Below are positions 33,101 through 43,549 of a stretch of DNA of 64,000 nt, in pieces. The stretch covers positions 288,534,971 to 288,598,970 of the forward strand of contig CM037878.1 in the NCBI GenBank assembly GCA_021292165.1, in the 5' to 3' direction. Source of the stretch: Shinisaurus crocodilurus (taxonomy: Eukaryota; Chordata; Lepidosauria; Squamata; Shinisauridae). The position numbers were made by a program, and so were the translations under genes. Each line of letters starts with the position of its first letter. Positions within the stretch are counted from its first letter, which is position 1. The notes beneath the pieces were generated by a model that was not told the origin of the DNA, did no database searches, and was given only the letters and a program-made list of their open reading frames with translations.

Positions 33101-33977
33101 GGGAGGTTGTTTCTTAAATCTGTTTAATAAGAAGAGGACATCAGGACGAAAGTCGCAAGATTGGGTGAAGTTCAGACGACGAAATCCTGAAGCCAACTTG
33201 GTGTGTATCCCTGGTGTACATCAAGGTCGACAATACTTATGGTGAGCTAGTGTTATCATGCTAGCATTTTCATTAACTGTAACGTAAGTTGTAGATCTTA
33301 TGCCCAGAGTGCTGGAAATAGAGAACCTGCAATCAACCTGAGAGAAGACTAAGACAACGAAATCTTGAAGAGTGCCTGCAGAGGCAAGCCAAAGAATACT
33401 AACTGAATTATATCAGTATTAACCTATTGTGAATCCTATTAGTATTAACCCATGGATCATTTTTAGGCCTGATTGGTGTATAATTATAGACCGGTTAGAC
33501 AAAATGAGGTAGATGGTATAGTTTTACAAGCCTATTAAGTGTGGCCCAGGCCCTTTTTTCATATTCTTGGTTGCCAAATGTTGCATTGCATTATGTGTTA
33601 AGAAAACAGAAGAAGTGGTCAGCGACACTCAGATAAGGCTTATGGTATTAAAAGAAGCTGAGAAGCAAAGAGAAACTGAAAATAAGGTTTTAAACCTCAT
33701 GGTAATAGTAATAAAGCCTGTTCCCTAGACATCAAGACAGACTCTTCTCGTGATCCGAAGGGACCATGAGCAGAGCCACAGATGGGAATTGTACTAAAAG
33801 TACAAAAGGGGGGAACTGTGAAGGCAAAAATTCAGGTTGCTTGTTGTTAATGGAAAACTGGGTGTGTCCAGTTTCCACACGGCTGTGTTAAAGGATATGT
33901 CTGAAGCCTAGAGCCCTAGTAGTGAACAAAATGTCACAAATCAGAAGGACTGTACTACAAAACCGTCAGGTGCACAG
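33101..33977 (+). other. ERV interior, probable SU region, unassigned
   Basis: No long frame. AGACGACGAAATCCTGAAGCC at about 33175 and AGACAACGAAATCTTGAAGA at about 33350 are a diverged direct repeat. I could not place individual env subdomains. Confidence 0.4.
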
Positions 33978-34803
33978 GTGAGTGTGAAACTTGCATGTTT
34001 GACAGCCCATGTCTTGGGGGGTAGTATTACGAAAAAAGTGCACTTAGATGTAAAGCAGTCTACATATCCAGGTACCTATCCTCAGGGGAAACAAGCCAAA
34101 GCCGGGCACTTCTTTATTTGTGGTCAAACGGCCTACCAGAAGATTCCAAAAAACTGGTATGGCACATGTTCTATTGGTGTTATTCACCCCCCATTCAAAG
34201 TACTGAGCCACAATCATCCTATGTATCACCAAGCAAGACCAGTTACCTGGTCTTGGATAAGTATCCGGGGAGCAAGAACCATGACATGGAATGATTCGGT
34301 TACAGGCAGTAGTAGAAATCCTGGCAAATGACTCATCCGAAGCCCTCAGCTTGTTGGCCAGTGAGATGTCTCAAATCTGGAGAGTTGTGTTGCAAAACCA
34401 GCCAGGGTTGGACTATTTATTGGCCTCAAAGGGGGAGGTGGTGGTATGTGTGGTGTCTTTAACTGGACAGACTGCTGCCTCAAAATTGATAATAGAAAAA
34501 TAGTCAGGGAGATTGCATCTCATATCGAACATGTTGCTCGTCCCCATCCAGAACTGGAATGGCCTTAACCTATGGTCATGGCTAACCTCATGGGTGGGAA
34601 ATCTCTCCCGGCTATGGAAAAGCTTGGGAATTTTAACCGCAATAATTTGCTTTTGTATTATTGCTTGCTGCTGCCTACAATGTATTCCTTCTCTGCTTTC
34701 TATAACGGCCAGCCTTCGGTGGCCAAAGTATCAAGGTTGGCAGGACATGAAGATATCCAGTCCCCTGGTAATAAGAAGTCCACCTTGGTGGGCCAGGTAG
34801 ATT
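33978..34803 (+). pseudogene. env: ERV env remnant (SU end and TM)
   Basis: The frame 33978-34331 holds the C-terminal part of SU (an NWYGTCSIG-type motif). After a frame change, 34291-34503 covers the TM ectodomain with a recognisable LQN-x2-GLDYLL heptad segment. After a TAG stop at 34501-34503, the same frame (34513-34800) carries a strongly hydrophobic membrane span (about residues 37-60) and a short tail. No furin site or fusion peptide could be placed with confidence. The gene is non-functional because of the frameshift and stop. Confidence 0.8.
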
Positions 34804-34829
34804 GAGCCAAGGACAGTTGTCCAAGGCTC

Positions 34830-34840
34830 AAAGGGGGGGA
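34830..34840 (+). promoter_or_regulatory. ERV polypurine tract
   Basis: AAAGGGGGGGA immediately before the 3' LTR, the expected plus-strand primer site. Confidence 0.9.
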
Positions 34841-34841
34841 T

Positions 34842-35376
34842 TGTGGCAAAGATCGCCAAGGGCTTCACCTTCAGTCTGCCTCAGCAACTTGTCCGTTAAA
34901 TCACAGTGTGTTGCTGTGGAGCTCACAGCGTCTTGGAACACTGATAAGCTGTAGAGATGCTGTTTTTGCCCTGCGCAACAAACTGCAGGACAAGCAGAAT
35001 AGTTCAGATGATGGCTAGGCAGAAATGTATCCACACTACTCAGGGACATAGTGCGCATGCCCGCTTGCAAAGGACTGTGGAATGTTATCTTCGCATGGTT
35101 GGTGTACACTGCGCATGTCCGGCGTAGAGCCAAAAGGCGTTAGCGAGATCTTAGCAGCATCTGCACATGCGTGACTTATAAAACCTGGATTCGTTAAAAG
35201 TAGGACGCTTGCGCATATTCGGGGCTCACTCCATTTTTGTTTGGAGCTGGGACATCATGCAGCTGCATTATCTGATTGAATAAAGCTTTGTTCTTAAACT
35301 TCTTTACCTGCGTTTGGCTGATGGATTGACCTAATCGGCTAGACTTGAACCCAGGGCTACTTGAGCCCTTACCACA
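34842..35376 (+). repeat. ERV 3' LTR
   Basis: TGTGGCAAAG...TTACCACA, 535 bp. TATAAA at 35177-35182 and AATAAA at 35279-35284. It carries 5 bp (GGAAT/TGGAA) absent from the 5' LTR and lacks an 11-bp CTCTATTGTTC-type segment present there. Confidence 0.93.
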
Positions 35377-35515
35377 CCAGTGCTGCTAGCGGGCACGCAC
35401 AGAATCAGGCCACCAATATACGTATGCCGATATTGGGTATTTGCAGCAACAGATGAGCAGACCAATAAATGGAGAAGGGGGAAAGAGACTCGACGGCATC
35501 AACTCCAAATCCCAG

Positions 35516-35606
35516 ACCAGCCTTCCCCAACCTGGTGCCTTCCAGACACGTTGGACTACAACTCCCATCATTCCTAGCCAAGCCTGGCCAATGGTCAGGG
35601 ATTATT
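35516..35606 (+). mobile_element. hAT MITE, family B type, fragment
   Basis: CAGCCTTCCCCAACCTGGTG, then GTTGGACTACAACTCCCATC. The right arm is lost at the L2 junction. Confidence 0.6.
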
Positions 35607-36400
35607 CATTTCATTGATTACATTTCTGTACCGCCCAATAGCCAAAGCTCTCTGGGCGGTTTACAAAGATTAAAGCCTTAAAAAACACATGATTAAAAAC
35701 CATACACATACAAACAGACAACCCACACAGAGGCAGGTATATCTAAAAGCAATTTTAAACACTCAACGTCAAGACAAATTCAAGCCCTGTTTAAAGCCAA
35801 AGCATATGTGTAGAAGTAAAATTTGTCCAGGCTTTAGTTTAAACAGAAAGGCCTGGAAGTCAGACCTTTTCCTTGACCTTCTGTAGATTACAACCATGAG
35901 GGCAAATCACCCACCTATTGATTTGCCTAAGGCTCTCTTTCCTTCTTATGCTACTGTGAGCCATTATCACCTTGGGAAAGACTACTGATTAGCTTGATGG
36001 CTGGAAGATGGGCAATACCTGATCTTTTGTTTTTGTTTAAATGTCTCCTTTTGAATTGTCTCTCAGTTTCCTGTACTGACTCAATTGTCACCTGACCTCT
36101 ACATGATATTATTCAGTATAAATGGAAGTGTCTCCCTTGTGTTCTTGTTGGCATTCCTGACTGTGCTCAGATGCCATCCGTGAATTCACTAATAAACTTT
36201 CCTCTCTAAGAACCTCTTAAAAACACAACGCAGTAGATCAATTTTTCCACAACATATGCTGCCAAATGCCCGAGAGAAGAAGGCCTTAACTTGGCGCCGA
36301 TAAGATAACCATATGGGGGCCAGGTGGGCCCTGTTGGAGAGATCGTTTCCAAAACTGGGAGGCCACCACCAAGAAGGCCCCGAGAAATCAACGAGAAGGG
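35607..36400 (-). mobile_element. L2-clade LINE split by a possible solo LTR
   Basis: L2 sequence on the minus strand at 35607-35780 (ACCGCCCAATAGCCAAAGCT) resumes at 36230-36400 (GAAGGCCTTAACTTGGCGCC). The middle, about 35800-36225, has TATAAA (36117) and AATAAA (36192) about 75 bp apart and could be a solo LTR. Its ends and TSD were not resolved. Confidence 0.5.
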
Positions 36401-36559
36401 ATCCTGGGAGTTGTAGTCCAATACATCTTTTACTGCACGGGTGGGGAACTGGTGACCCACGGGTCAGATGTAGCCTGCAGTGCCACCCACAATCTGGCCC
36501 ACAGCATCCCCGCCTCAGCCAAGACACCCAACCACCACCACCACCCTGTGCCACAGTTT

Positions 36560-37945
36560 GGCTTTTTAAAAAGCTTCCATTTGTGCTAATGGATGCCCTT
36601 TAAGAAGTGCAATTGCTGCACAGTGGGATGATTTTCGGGGGGAGGGGGGTGTCACCCTCCCCTTTCCACGTGCTGCAACCCCACTCCCCGCAATCACCCC
36701 TGCTGGGCAGAGGGGGCTCAAGGGTGGGGGGGAGGAAGCTGCGGCGGGAAGGAGAGAGCGGGGGAAACACGGGCACTACTTTACATCCATAGTTAGCAGC
36801 AGTATCTTTTCTTTTTTCTTCTTCTTCTTTCATTTTTACTTCAGAGTAGGCACAGGGTCCTGGATCTGGATCAGGACCCTCGCATGTGGGAGGGTAGGGG
36901 GCATTTTAAGATTCAGATCTGGACCCATGTGTCAACTCTAGGCGCACTGCCAGATATGGATTTGCAGTAAGGTCGGTTTCGGCCCAGAGAGACAGAGAGA
37001 GAGAGAACGGTGGAAGAGAGCAAGAGGAAAAAAGGGCGGAGAGAAAAAGCAAAGAAGAGAGGGACCAACGGAAGGCGATGTGTGACCCACATTTGGCTCT
37101 GGCCTCGCCCACCACCACCGGCATGCAGCCCTCCCCACTGCTTCTGCCAGAGGCAACGCAGCCCCCAGAGGGGAAAGAAGATTCGCCCCTTTGCTTCACA
37201 GCCTCCTCGTACTCGGCTGCTAGGGATTACTCATGGACAGATGGGGCACAGGCGATGCACCCTGGGGGCAGAGGAAGAGAACAGGAACAGCCGGTGCACT
37301 GGACCGGCACGGCCCTCCGCTCCGCAAAGTCAAGGGGGCCTCAAGAGAGACTGCAGTGCGCCGCAGGATAGGGCCCCCCCCCACCCCCCGTGCCTCAAAA
37401 CCTTAAAGGCTCACGGCCTGCGTGTGGAACTCTGCGACATGCCTCGCCGCACCCCCTTTCGCAGAGATCTCTCTTTCCCAGAACTGGACGCGCGCGCAGA
37501 CCCCAAGAAGAAGGGGGGAAAGCAGCAGTCGAGAGCATTTATGCAACGCTGCCCAGTTCTGACATTGCCTGTCTTTCACTGATACAGGGCCGGCACGGCA
37601 TTCGTTTACACGCGGTGCTTTCGAGTGCTGTTAGAAGCACAACAAGGGGAGAAGAAGAGTCCCCGCCACCACAAGGCTTACAATCTAAGGCATGCGCTCG
37701 CATTAATCCCCAACTGTGGTCTCCCCACTGTCGAAACTTAAGATTGTAAGCTTCGTGGGGGCGGGGACCCTTCCAGATACGGACTTCCCTGCACGCACTT
37801 ACACCTTGGCTGCAGTGCTTTAGACCTTGGTTCCAAGAGAGCGGCCTTCCTGCTTATGTATTATCAATAAAATAATACATAATACATTGTGGCTGGAGAA
37901 GAGCAGGGCAAGGGACGGAAAAATTATCCCACACGCCTACATCAG
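36560..37945. other. GC-rich unassigned stretch
   Basis: Several short open frames, purine-rich at 36970-37070. A piece near 37660-37745 (GGCTTACAATCTAAGGCATG) resembles common LINE 3' sequence. No exon was recognised. Confidence 0.35.
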
Positions 37946-37946
37946 C

Positions 37947-38250
37947 CTCCCCCAAACTGGCCCCCTCCGGAAGCATCAGACTACCGTATTTTTCCGTCTA
38001 TAAGACGCCCCCATGTATAAGACGCCCCCCACTGGGCAGTTTCGCAACCGGGCGGTTTTCTCCTCGGCTTACTTCCGTGTATAAGACGACCCTCAATTTT
38101 TAGTCTAACAATTTTAGGAAAAAGTCTAGTCTTATACATGGAAAAATACTGTATATTTCCTGTCATCCCCAGCAGCCACGTGGCTGGATGGTGATGGGAT
38201 TTGTAGTACGGCCCACCAAGAGGGCAGCAGGTTGGGAACAGCTGCGGTAG
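37947..38250. mobile_element. hAT MITE, family B type, with a nested mariner MITE
   Basis: Left arm CAGCCTCCCCCAAACTGGCC, right arm GGGCAGCAGGTTGGGAACAG. It is split by the element at 37984-38151. Confidence 0.7.
37984..38151. mobile_element. Tc1/mariner-type MITE (CCGTATTTTTCC)
   Basis: TIRs CCGTATTTTTCC / GGAAAAATACTG, with TA at 37982 and 38152. The interior is rich in TATAAGACG repeats. Confidence 0.9.
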
Positions 38251-38344
38251 AGGCTGTGATTGGGGGTGAGGATGAAGGGATTCGCGTGGGGATCCTGAAG
38301 AGAAATATAAAGTGGGGGGGGGGCATCACATTTAGGGAGGATTC

Positions 38345-38630
38345 ATAGGATCATAGAGTTGGAAGGGGCCTACAACTACAAGGCCATCGAGTCACACAGG
38401 CCTGTGGATCACGCTGGCTCAGCAGGTCTGAGCGTGGAAAGCTAAGCAGGGTCAGGCCTGGTTATGACTTGGATGGGAGACCCCTCCTCTAGTTTCCTGC
38501 ATTGAGCAGGGCGTTGGACTCGATGGCCTTGTAGGACCCCTTCCAACTCTATGATCTATGAAATGATCTATGAGTCCAACCCCCTGCTCAATGCAGGAAA
38601 CTAGAGGAGGGGTCTCCCATCCAAGTAAGG
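38345..38630 (-). mobile_element. 5S-SINE, minus copy, split by a plus copy
   Basis: The tail portion 38345-38394 (ATCATAGAGTTGGAAGGGGC) and the body 38572-38630 (GTCCAACCCCCTGCTCAATG) are continuous once the plus-strand copy at 38395-38572 is removed. GAGTC is repeated at the junctions. Confidence 0.75.
38395..38572 (+). mobile_element. 5S rRNA-derived SINE inserted in a 5S-SINE
   Basis: Complete copy: CAGGCCTGTGGATCACGCTG head, AAGCTAAGCAGGGTCAGGCC, GGATGGGAGACC, tail with ATCTATGAAATGATCTATGA. Confidence 0.88.
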
Positions 38631-38724
38631 GCTTTAGGATTCCAAGCGCCGGCTCGTCAAACAGACCGCCATGTCCACACAGCATTCCTCTCTCGCAGCA
38701 TCTGCCACTCCTGGCCTTGAAAAT

Positions 38725-38850
38725 CAGGATCAAGCCTGGTTATTACTTGGATGGGAGACCCCTCCTCTAGCTTCCTGCATTGAGCAGGGGGTTGGACTCG
38801 ATAGCCTTGTAGGCTCCTTTCCAACTCTGTGATCTATGAAATCTATGAAA
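38725..38850 (+). mobile_element. 5S-SINE, 5' truncated
   Basis: Begins at CAAGCCTGGTTATTACTTGG and runs through the complete CR1-like tail to ATCTATGAAATCTATGAAA. Confidence 0.85.
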
Positions 38851-40542
38851 CGGGTTTTAGAAGAAGCCTCCTCTGTGATGTCATGACCAAGCATCGGATT
38901 GATGCACAGGGCTGCAGTGACACATACGTACAGTACATACGTTTAATCATACGCCAACAATCAACAATCTTACAGTGCCAAAAAATAAAAAAATACTAAC
39001 TGCAAAAAAAAAACCAACCCCCCCCCCCCAAAAGCTAGCTATATACCATTTTCCTTGTTGATACCTTGAAATATTAATTGGATTTTGGAAAGACACAGCA
39101 CAGAAGGCGAGCTCCCTTGCCAACGGGGATGAGGAGGAAGCACGGAATCCTCTCGCTTCAGAGTCAAAAGCGCTCGGGTTTTGTAGCCATCCCTACTCTC
39201 AAAGCAAAACAGATATCTTGCGTGGAGGGAATACTGTGCCTCTGCCCTCCCCCCCCCCAGGTTACAAGGAATGCTAAGAGACCCGTGAGCATTCCAGGAA
39301 GCCTCTCCTTTCATTTAATGCTTTGCACTGAATCACATTTCCCCCCCCCCCCATTTTCAAGCACATCCTTCACGCAGGCAGACACCTGATCCAGGCTGAT
39401 ATACGAAGAACAGATGGAGCCTTGGCAAGCTCCTTGTGCGGGGTCATACACCTCGCCAGGAACAAAAACAGACACCGCATTCATTTCAGGCTTATCTTGC
39501 AAATGTCCACAGGCATCAGCATCGATGCTGGAAACGGTGGATTCTGGCCTGACCCAGCAACGCAGTTTTTAATGCTACGATGGTCCAGATCTCATCTCCT
39601 TCACGCAAGAGAGGTCTAATTCGGTGCAGGGGACGGGGCTGAACTTGAACACGGGAGATCTGGGGATGGGATCCTCACAAACGGACCTCCCACAGAGCGA
39701 CCAGAAAATGCGGCAGGCCAAACGGAACAAGACAATCAGGGCAGCGAACCAGGAGACAGAGTCGGAGCTTGCTGGAGCTGGGGTGAAAATTTGGTAGAGG
39801 CCAAACACACTTTCAGTCTTCCAGGAAAACCCTAGAGGCAGCAAAGTCAAAGCAGACCCAGGGCGCTCAATAAGCCCCATATTTAGATCAACGGTGAACA
39901 TTTCCACAGTGGAGAGGTGGAGTTTGGGGGAGGGGGCAAGCAGCTTCACAAAACCTCTCCTCGGCTTACCTTTTTTTGGGCATGCAGTTTGCTATGCGTT
40001 TACAGTGGCCTCTTTCCCCACTAAGCAATTTCATTGCCACACAAAACAAAACAGGAGCTTCTTCTCAACGTGGTCCCAAACAATCAGGGATCATGTACAG
40101 AGCACAGCAGTGTCAAATAGTCATGCAGCCACCGGGTGCTGTGTCCTCGCTCTGAATGGGGGGAGCACGTCCACTCCAGCTCACAGTCTGCCCTCCCCGA
40201 GAAGCAATCACCAAAATGAGTTGAGGGGTGCATTTCACAGGGACAAGGTTTTTGTGAAATGCGCCCACACCTTTTATGGACTGCTGATCCAGTCCAATCC
40301 CTTGTCCGAAGACAGGATACGAGGCAAGCACACCAAAGCACCCATAGGTGCCTCTCCTACCCTCTTACTGAACCTTCTAGGCCAAGAGCACACAAGAATT
40401 TCTGGATCAGGCTAAGGTCCGGATCCAGCCACCTGTTTCCAGAAACGATCAGGCAGATGTCTTTGGAAAGCTCACGGGCAAGGCATACAGGTGAAATGCC
40501 GAACCACTATTTTTTTGTCCTAGAAACTGGTACTCAAGTATA
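38851..40542. other. Mostly unique intronic stretch
   Basis: Poly-C runs at 39018-39029, 39251-39258 and 39340-39352. A minus-strand 124-codon frame (39575-39949) has a hydrophobic stretch but no recognised domain or clear splice sites. It was considered as an exon and not accepted. Confidence 0.4.
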
Positions 40543-40795
40543 CAGTCATGCCTTGGATTGAGAGCATAATTCGTTCCGGAAACGTGCTTGTAATCCAAAA
40601 CACTCTTATATCAAAACGAAATCCCCCCCAAAAAAAAATTTGTACAGAGATTTTTAATTTAAGCCGTACTACAGTACTTGTATTGCAAGACGTCGCTTGT
40701 ATATCAAGTTAAAAAAACCTAAATAAATATTTAAAAATTTGCTTGTCTTGCAAAACGCTCTCAAACCAAGTTACTTGCAATCCAAGGTATTACTG
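40543..40795 (-). mobile_element. pogo/mariner-like MITE, family T, copy 4
   Basis: TA flanks at 40541 and 40796. Reversed relative to copies 1-3. Confidence 0.92.
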
Positions 40796-40826
40796 TATTT
40801 CAATTGAATTTGGAGGTTTCATGTAG

Positions 40827-40964
40827 CAGGGGTGGGCGACTTGCAACCCTCCAAACATTTTGGCCTAAAACTCCCATGATCCCTCACTATTGGCTATGCT
40901 CGCTAGGTATGATGGGAGTTGTAGGCCACGGACATCTGGGAAGGTCACAAGTTGCCAACCTCTG
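40827..40964. mobile_element. hAT MITE, palindromic, CAGGGGTGGG ends
   Basis: CAGGGGTGGGCGACTTGCAA / CACAAGTTGCCAACCTCTG, with arms meeting near GGCTATGCTCGC. It carries ACTCCCATGAT and ATGGGAGTTGTAGGCC. No exact TSD. It lies about 350 bp from the GDPD5 exon. Confidence 0.75.
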
Positions 40965-41310
40965 TAGCTTATCATGGCTAAAAGCTGACAGACCTATGTC
41001 CTCCATGAATCTGTATAATTTTGGTTTAAACTACAGTTTCCTTCCAAGTCGTGATAGTGATGCTTCTGTTGAAAGCAACCTAAAAGGGCAGCTGCCCTTC
41101 CCTGCATATACGGTATTCACAAACAGCTCCACGAGTCACTCTTTTTCTCTGCAGGGCAGTCAAATCTTAGGGGCCTACATTTCCTCATTTTCACTGATCT
41201 CGGCTTCTCGCGTTCAAGGCAGCTCCCCTCCGGGCGAACACCCGAGGCGTGCACACGGATGCCTCCAAAATGGCGGCAGCGAGCCTGGCGACGCGGAAGG
41301 TCCTCCTCGC

Positions 41311-41317
41311 GACTCAC
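41311..41317 (-). promoter_or_regulatory. GDPD5: Splice donor of the GDPD5 exon
   Basis: The minus strand reads AAG|GTGAGTC, matching the MAG|GTRAGT consensus. It lies exactly where the conserved coding similarity stops. Confidence 0.9.
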
Positions 41318-41492
41318 CTTCGTGGTGTCGTCATGTGACCGCTGGTATCGTTTCCAGCGGCAGCCGTAAATCCCCGTCAGGCATGACAAACACAGCTGTG
41401 GTTCATAGTACTGCAGCGGTTGGTGTTTAACCATGCTCTTCACGGCGCGTCACCCAGCAAACTCTCAGAAATCCATCAGGCCTCGGGCGTGC
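41318..41492 (-). CDS. GDPD5: GDPD5 (GDE2) first coding exon; coding part 41318-41434
   Basis: This is the first coding exon of glycerophosphodiester phosphodiesterase domain containing 5, a six-transmembrane enzyme of the plasma and endomembranes that cleaves glycerophosphodiesters and GPI anchors and promotes neuronal differentiation. Read on the minus strand, the exon opens after a pyrimidine-rich acceptor ending TTGTAG, has 58 nt of 5' UTR, and starts at the ATG at 41432-41434, with A at -3 and G at +4. The 39 codons encode the cytosolic N-terminus, including HQPLQYYEPQLCLSCLTGIY and a basic RWKRYQR stretch. As I know it, this matches the mammalian N-terminus almost residue for residue. 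The exon ends AAG|GTGAGT in phase 0, before the first membrane segment. Residue 39 is Lys where mammals have Pro. No other GDPD5 exon is visible in the window, so the flanking introns are long. The identification comes from remembered family sequence, not from a search. Confidence 0.95.
41465..41476 (-). promoter_or_regulatory. Three-codon upstream ORF in the GDPD5 5' UTR
   Basis: If the acceptor at 41493 is used, the 5' UTR carries an ATG followed after two sense codons by TGA (M-D-F-stop), 30 nt before the main ATG. Minimal uORFs of this kind can lower or gate downstream initiation. Whether this one does so is inference. Confidence 0.5.
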
Positions 41493-41512
41493 CTACAAGA
41501 AAGCAGGAGTCG
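41493..41512 (-). promoter_or_regulatory. GDPD5: Splice acceptor of the GDPD5 exon
   Basis: On the minus strand the bases before the exon read as a pyrimidine-rich run ending in TTGTAG followed by G. This is a good 3' splice site. It places a 5' UTR intron upstream of the coding exon, as is usual for this gene. Confidence 0.85.
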
Positions 41513-41542
41513 GGGCATTTAGTAGAAGGGACGGGCAGATGA

Positions 41543-41942
41543 TTTATTTATTTATTTATTATTATATTTATCAATCGCCCATCTGGCCGGTCACCCGGCC
41601 ACCCTGGGCGATGTACAATTAAAATACAGCAAAACAACACAATAAAATATAATAATTAAAACAATATAAAAAATTCTCATTAAAAACCTAACCCACCCCA
41701 TATTCCCGCCTGAACAGCCATGTTTTTAATGCACGGCGGAAGCTCATCACGGAGGGGGCATGGCGAAGGTCACTAGGGAGGGAGTTCCATAATGTGGGGG
41801 CCGCCACAGAGAAGGCCCTCTTCCTAGTCCCCACCAGCCTGGCTGCTCTGGCTGATGGGATAAGGAGAAGGCCGTCCATGGCAGACCTTGTTGAGCGGCC
41901 TACTTGATGTTGCTGGAGGCGCTCCTTGAGATAACACATAAT
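41543..41942 (-). mobile_element. L2-clade LINE, ORF2 C-terminus and 3' UTR
   Basis: The minus-strand frame 41688-41939 reads YLKERLQQHQVGRSTRSAMD, then RAFSVAAPTLWNSLPSDLRH and LKTWLFRREYGVG. The tail is (AAAT)n at 41543-41560. It lies just upstream of the GDPD5 acceptor. Confidence 0.88.
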
Positions 41943-42788
41943 GGTGTGGGTGGGTGGGTGGTGGTGAGGTGCCGTCGGCCAGTGCCTTTGTTCTGACTGA
42001 CATCAACAGCACTGCGCGAAAGAGAAAGGAGCGAGGGAAACGGGAGCAGGCAAAGGGTACATCAGGGCCGGCTGCAGCCGGGACCGTCCACACGCACACG
42101 GGAGGTGAGATGGTAGCAGGGCCATTCCGCCAGCCTTGCTGACACAGTCTACTTAGTTGTTTTTTTCCCCCGCCTCTTCCCTCCCCATCCCTTTTTCCTT
42201 GAGTGCTGTCCCTTTTTTAGACTGTAAGTTTGCAGGCAGGGACTGCCTCGTTTACCGATTGGTTTGTAAGCTCTCCGAGAGCCTTCTTTCCCCCCCCCTT
42301 TTTTTTTTGGCTGAGGAGCAGGATAAAAATACACTTTGAATCAATCAATCAATAACTCCATTGAGCAAGAAGGGTAGAGAGGAGGGGTGCCCGCTCCGCA
42401 GGCCCGGTGTTAGCTGGGCCCATCACTGACAGCAACTCTCGGCCCCCTGCCATCACCATGCGCCATCTTCATTTCCATGTTTTGGTGGCATAGCCATTAC
42501 CCACCCACCCACCCCCCACAATGCCCTAAAAAAAAAAAACACAACTCAGAGTTCTGTGGCGCGTTCAGAAATAGAGCATCCTGCCCCCACCCACCAAAGC
42601 AAGCCCCCCCCCACCGGGGCCCACATCAACCCACCATCATAGGAGGGGGCCCACAGGACAGGACTTTGCTGGAAGCGTCTCTCAACCCCGGGGGCAGCCC
42701 GGCTTTCAGAAGCAGCGGGCAAATAGTGCGGACCTAAGAAGATGCTACGTACAGTTGCTAAGCACACTAACTGCTACCCCCAGGTAGG

Positions 42789-42963
42789 ATTCATAGATTT
42801 CATAGATCATAGAGTTGGAAGGAGCCTGCAAGGCCATCGAGTCCAACCCCCTGCCCAATGCAGGGAACTAGAGGAGGGGTCTCCCGTCCAAGTAAGAACC
42901 AGGCCTGACCCTGCTTAGCTTTCCACGCTCGGACGAGCTGAGCCAGCGTGAGCCACAGGCCTG
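42789..42963 (-). mobile_element. 5S rRNA-derived SINE, full length
   Basis: The minus strand runs from the CACAGGCCTGTGGCTCACGC head through 5S-like AAGCTAAGCAGGGTCAGGCC to GGTTGGACTCGATGGCCTTG and ATCTATGAAATCTATGAAT. Confidence 0.92.
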
Positions 42964-43250
42964 TGACCGCCTGAGACAGCCAACTCTCCTTTGAGAAGCC
43001 CTCGCCGGAGGCCATGTTTCTGCGTGTCAACCCATGTTTCTTCCCGTTGGCCATCCTCCCAGTTTCCCAGCAGCCACACTCCCTTCTGGGTTGGTACTGT
43101 TTCCTAACGGCAAAACTGGTCAGTGTGTTGGACATTGCAAATTCACCAGTCGGAGCATGTCAAAAAAGAATTTTTAAAGGAAATTGTATCGATGCGGGGC
43201 TTTAAGTCCTGAAAGGCAGTTTAGAAGTCTGTCAGTAAATAAATCACATA

Positions 43251-43299
43251 AGGAGGAGGAGGAGGAGGAGGAGGAGGGGGAGAAGAAGAAGAAGAAGAA

Positions 43300-43335
<36 letters not shown>

Positions 43336-43359
43336 AAGAAGAAGAAGAAGAAGAAGAAA
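43251..43359. repeat. (GGA)n(GAA)n polypurine tract
   Basis: 109 bp of pure purine with a single T (about 43305). Frames over it encode only Glu, Lys or Arg runs. Confidence 0.97.
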
Positions 43360-43549
43360 GGCACTGTAAGCCGGCCATCACAAGAGAAAGTGAAATATGA
43401 CTATAATACCCAATATATATATATATTTTAGCCCTACAGTGGGGGACCAATATTGTTATGGAACTATTCAATAGCCATGCTGGATGGGGATGATGGGATG
43501 TTGCCCAACACCTCCGGAAGCCATCATTTTCGGGAAGGATGCCTTACAG

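Larger units (their letters stand above)
27376..35376 (+). mobile_element. Gammaretrovirus-like endogenous retrovirus, defective
   Basis: An 8.0-kb provirus with two LTRs, a tRNA-Arg primer binding site, gag, pro, pol and env remnants in order, and a polypurine tract. The LTRs differ by about six substitutions plus 5-bp and 11-bp indels in roughly 535 bp, so the insertion is young. CCGG before and CCAG after could be a 4-bp TSD with one CpG transition. Every gene is broken. Most of the RT core, RNase H and integrase core is missing or unrecognisable. Two later insertions lie inside (30442-31120 and 31830-32334). It is antisense to GDPD5, the orientation most often tolerated in introns. Confidence 0.93.

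Noticed and set aside
27376..35376. Coding-competent provirus
   Set aside because: Frameshifts and stops in gag, pro, pol and env, missing RT catalytic box and integrase core, and two later insertions.
39575..39949. Minus-strand 124-codon frame as a further GDPD5 exon
   Set aside because: It does not match GDPD5 as I know it, has no clear splice sites, and its hydrophobic stretch is not at a recognised transmembrane position.
43184..43471. Poly-Glu/Lys/Arg and poly-Ser/Leu ORFs
   Set aside because: Frames over the (GGA)n(GAA)n tract. No other coding evidence.
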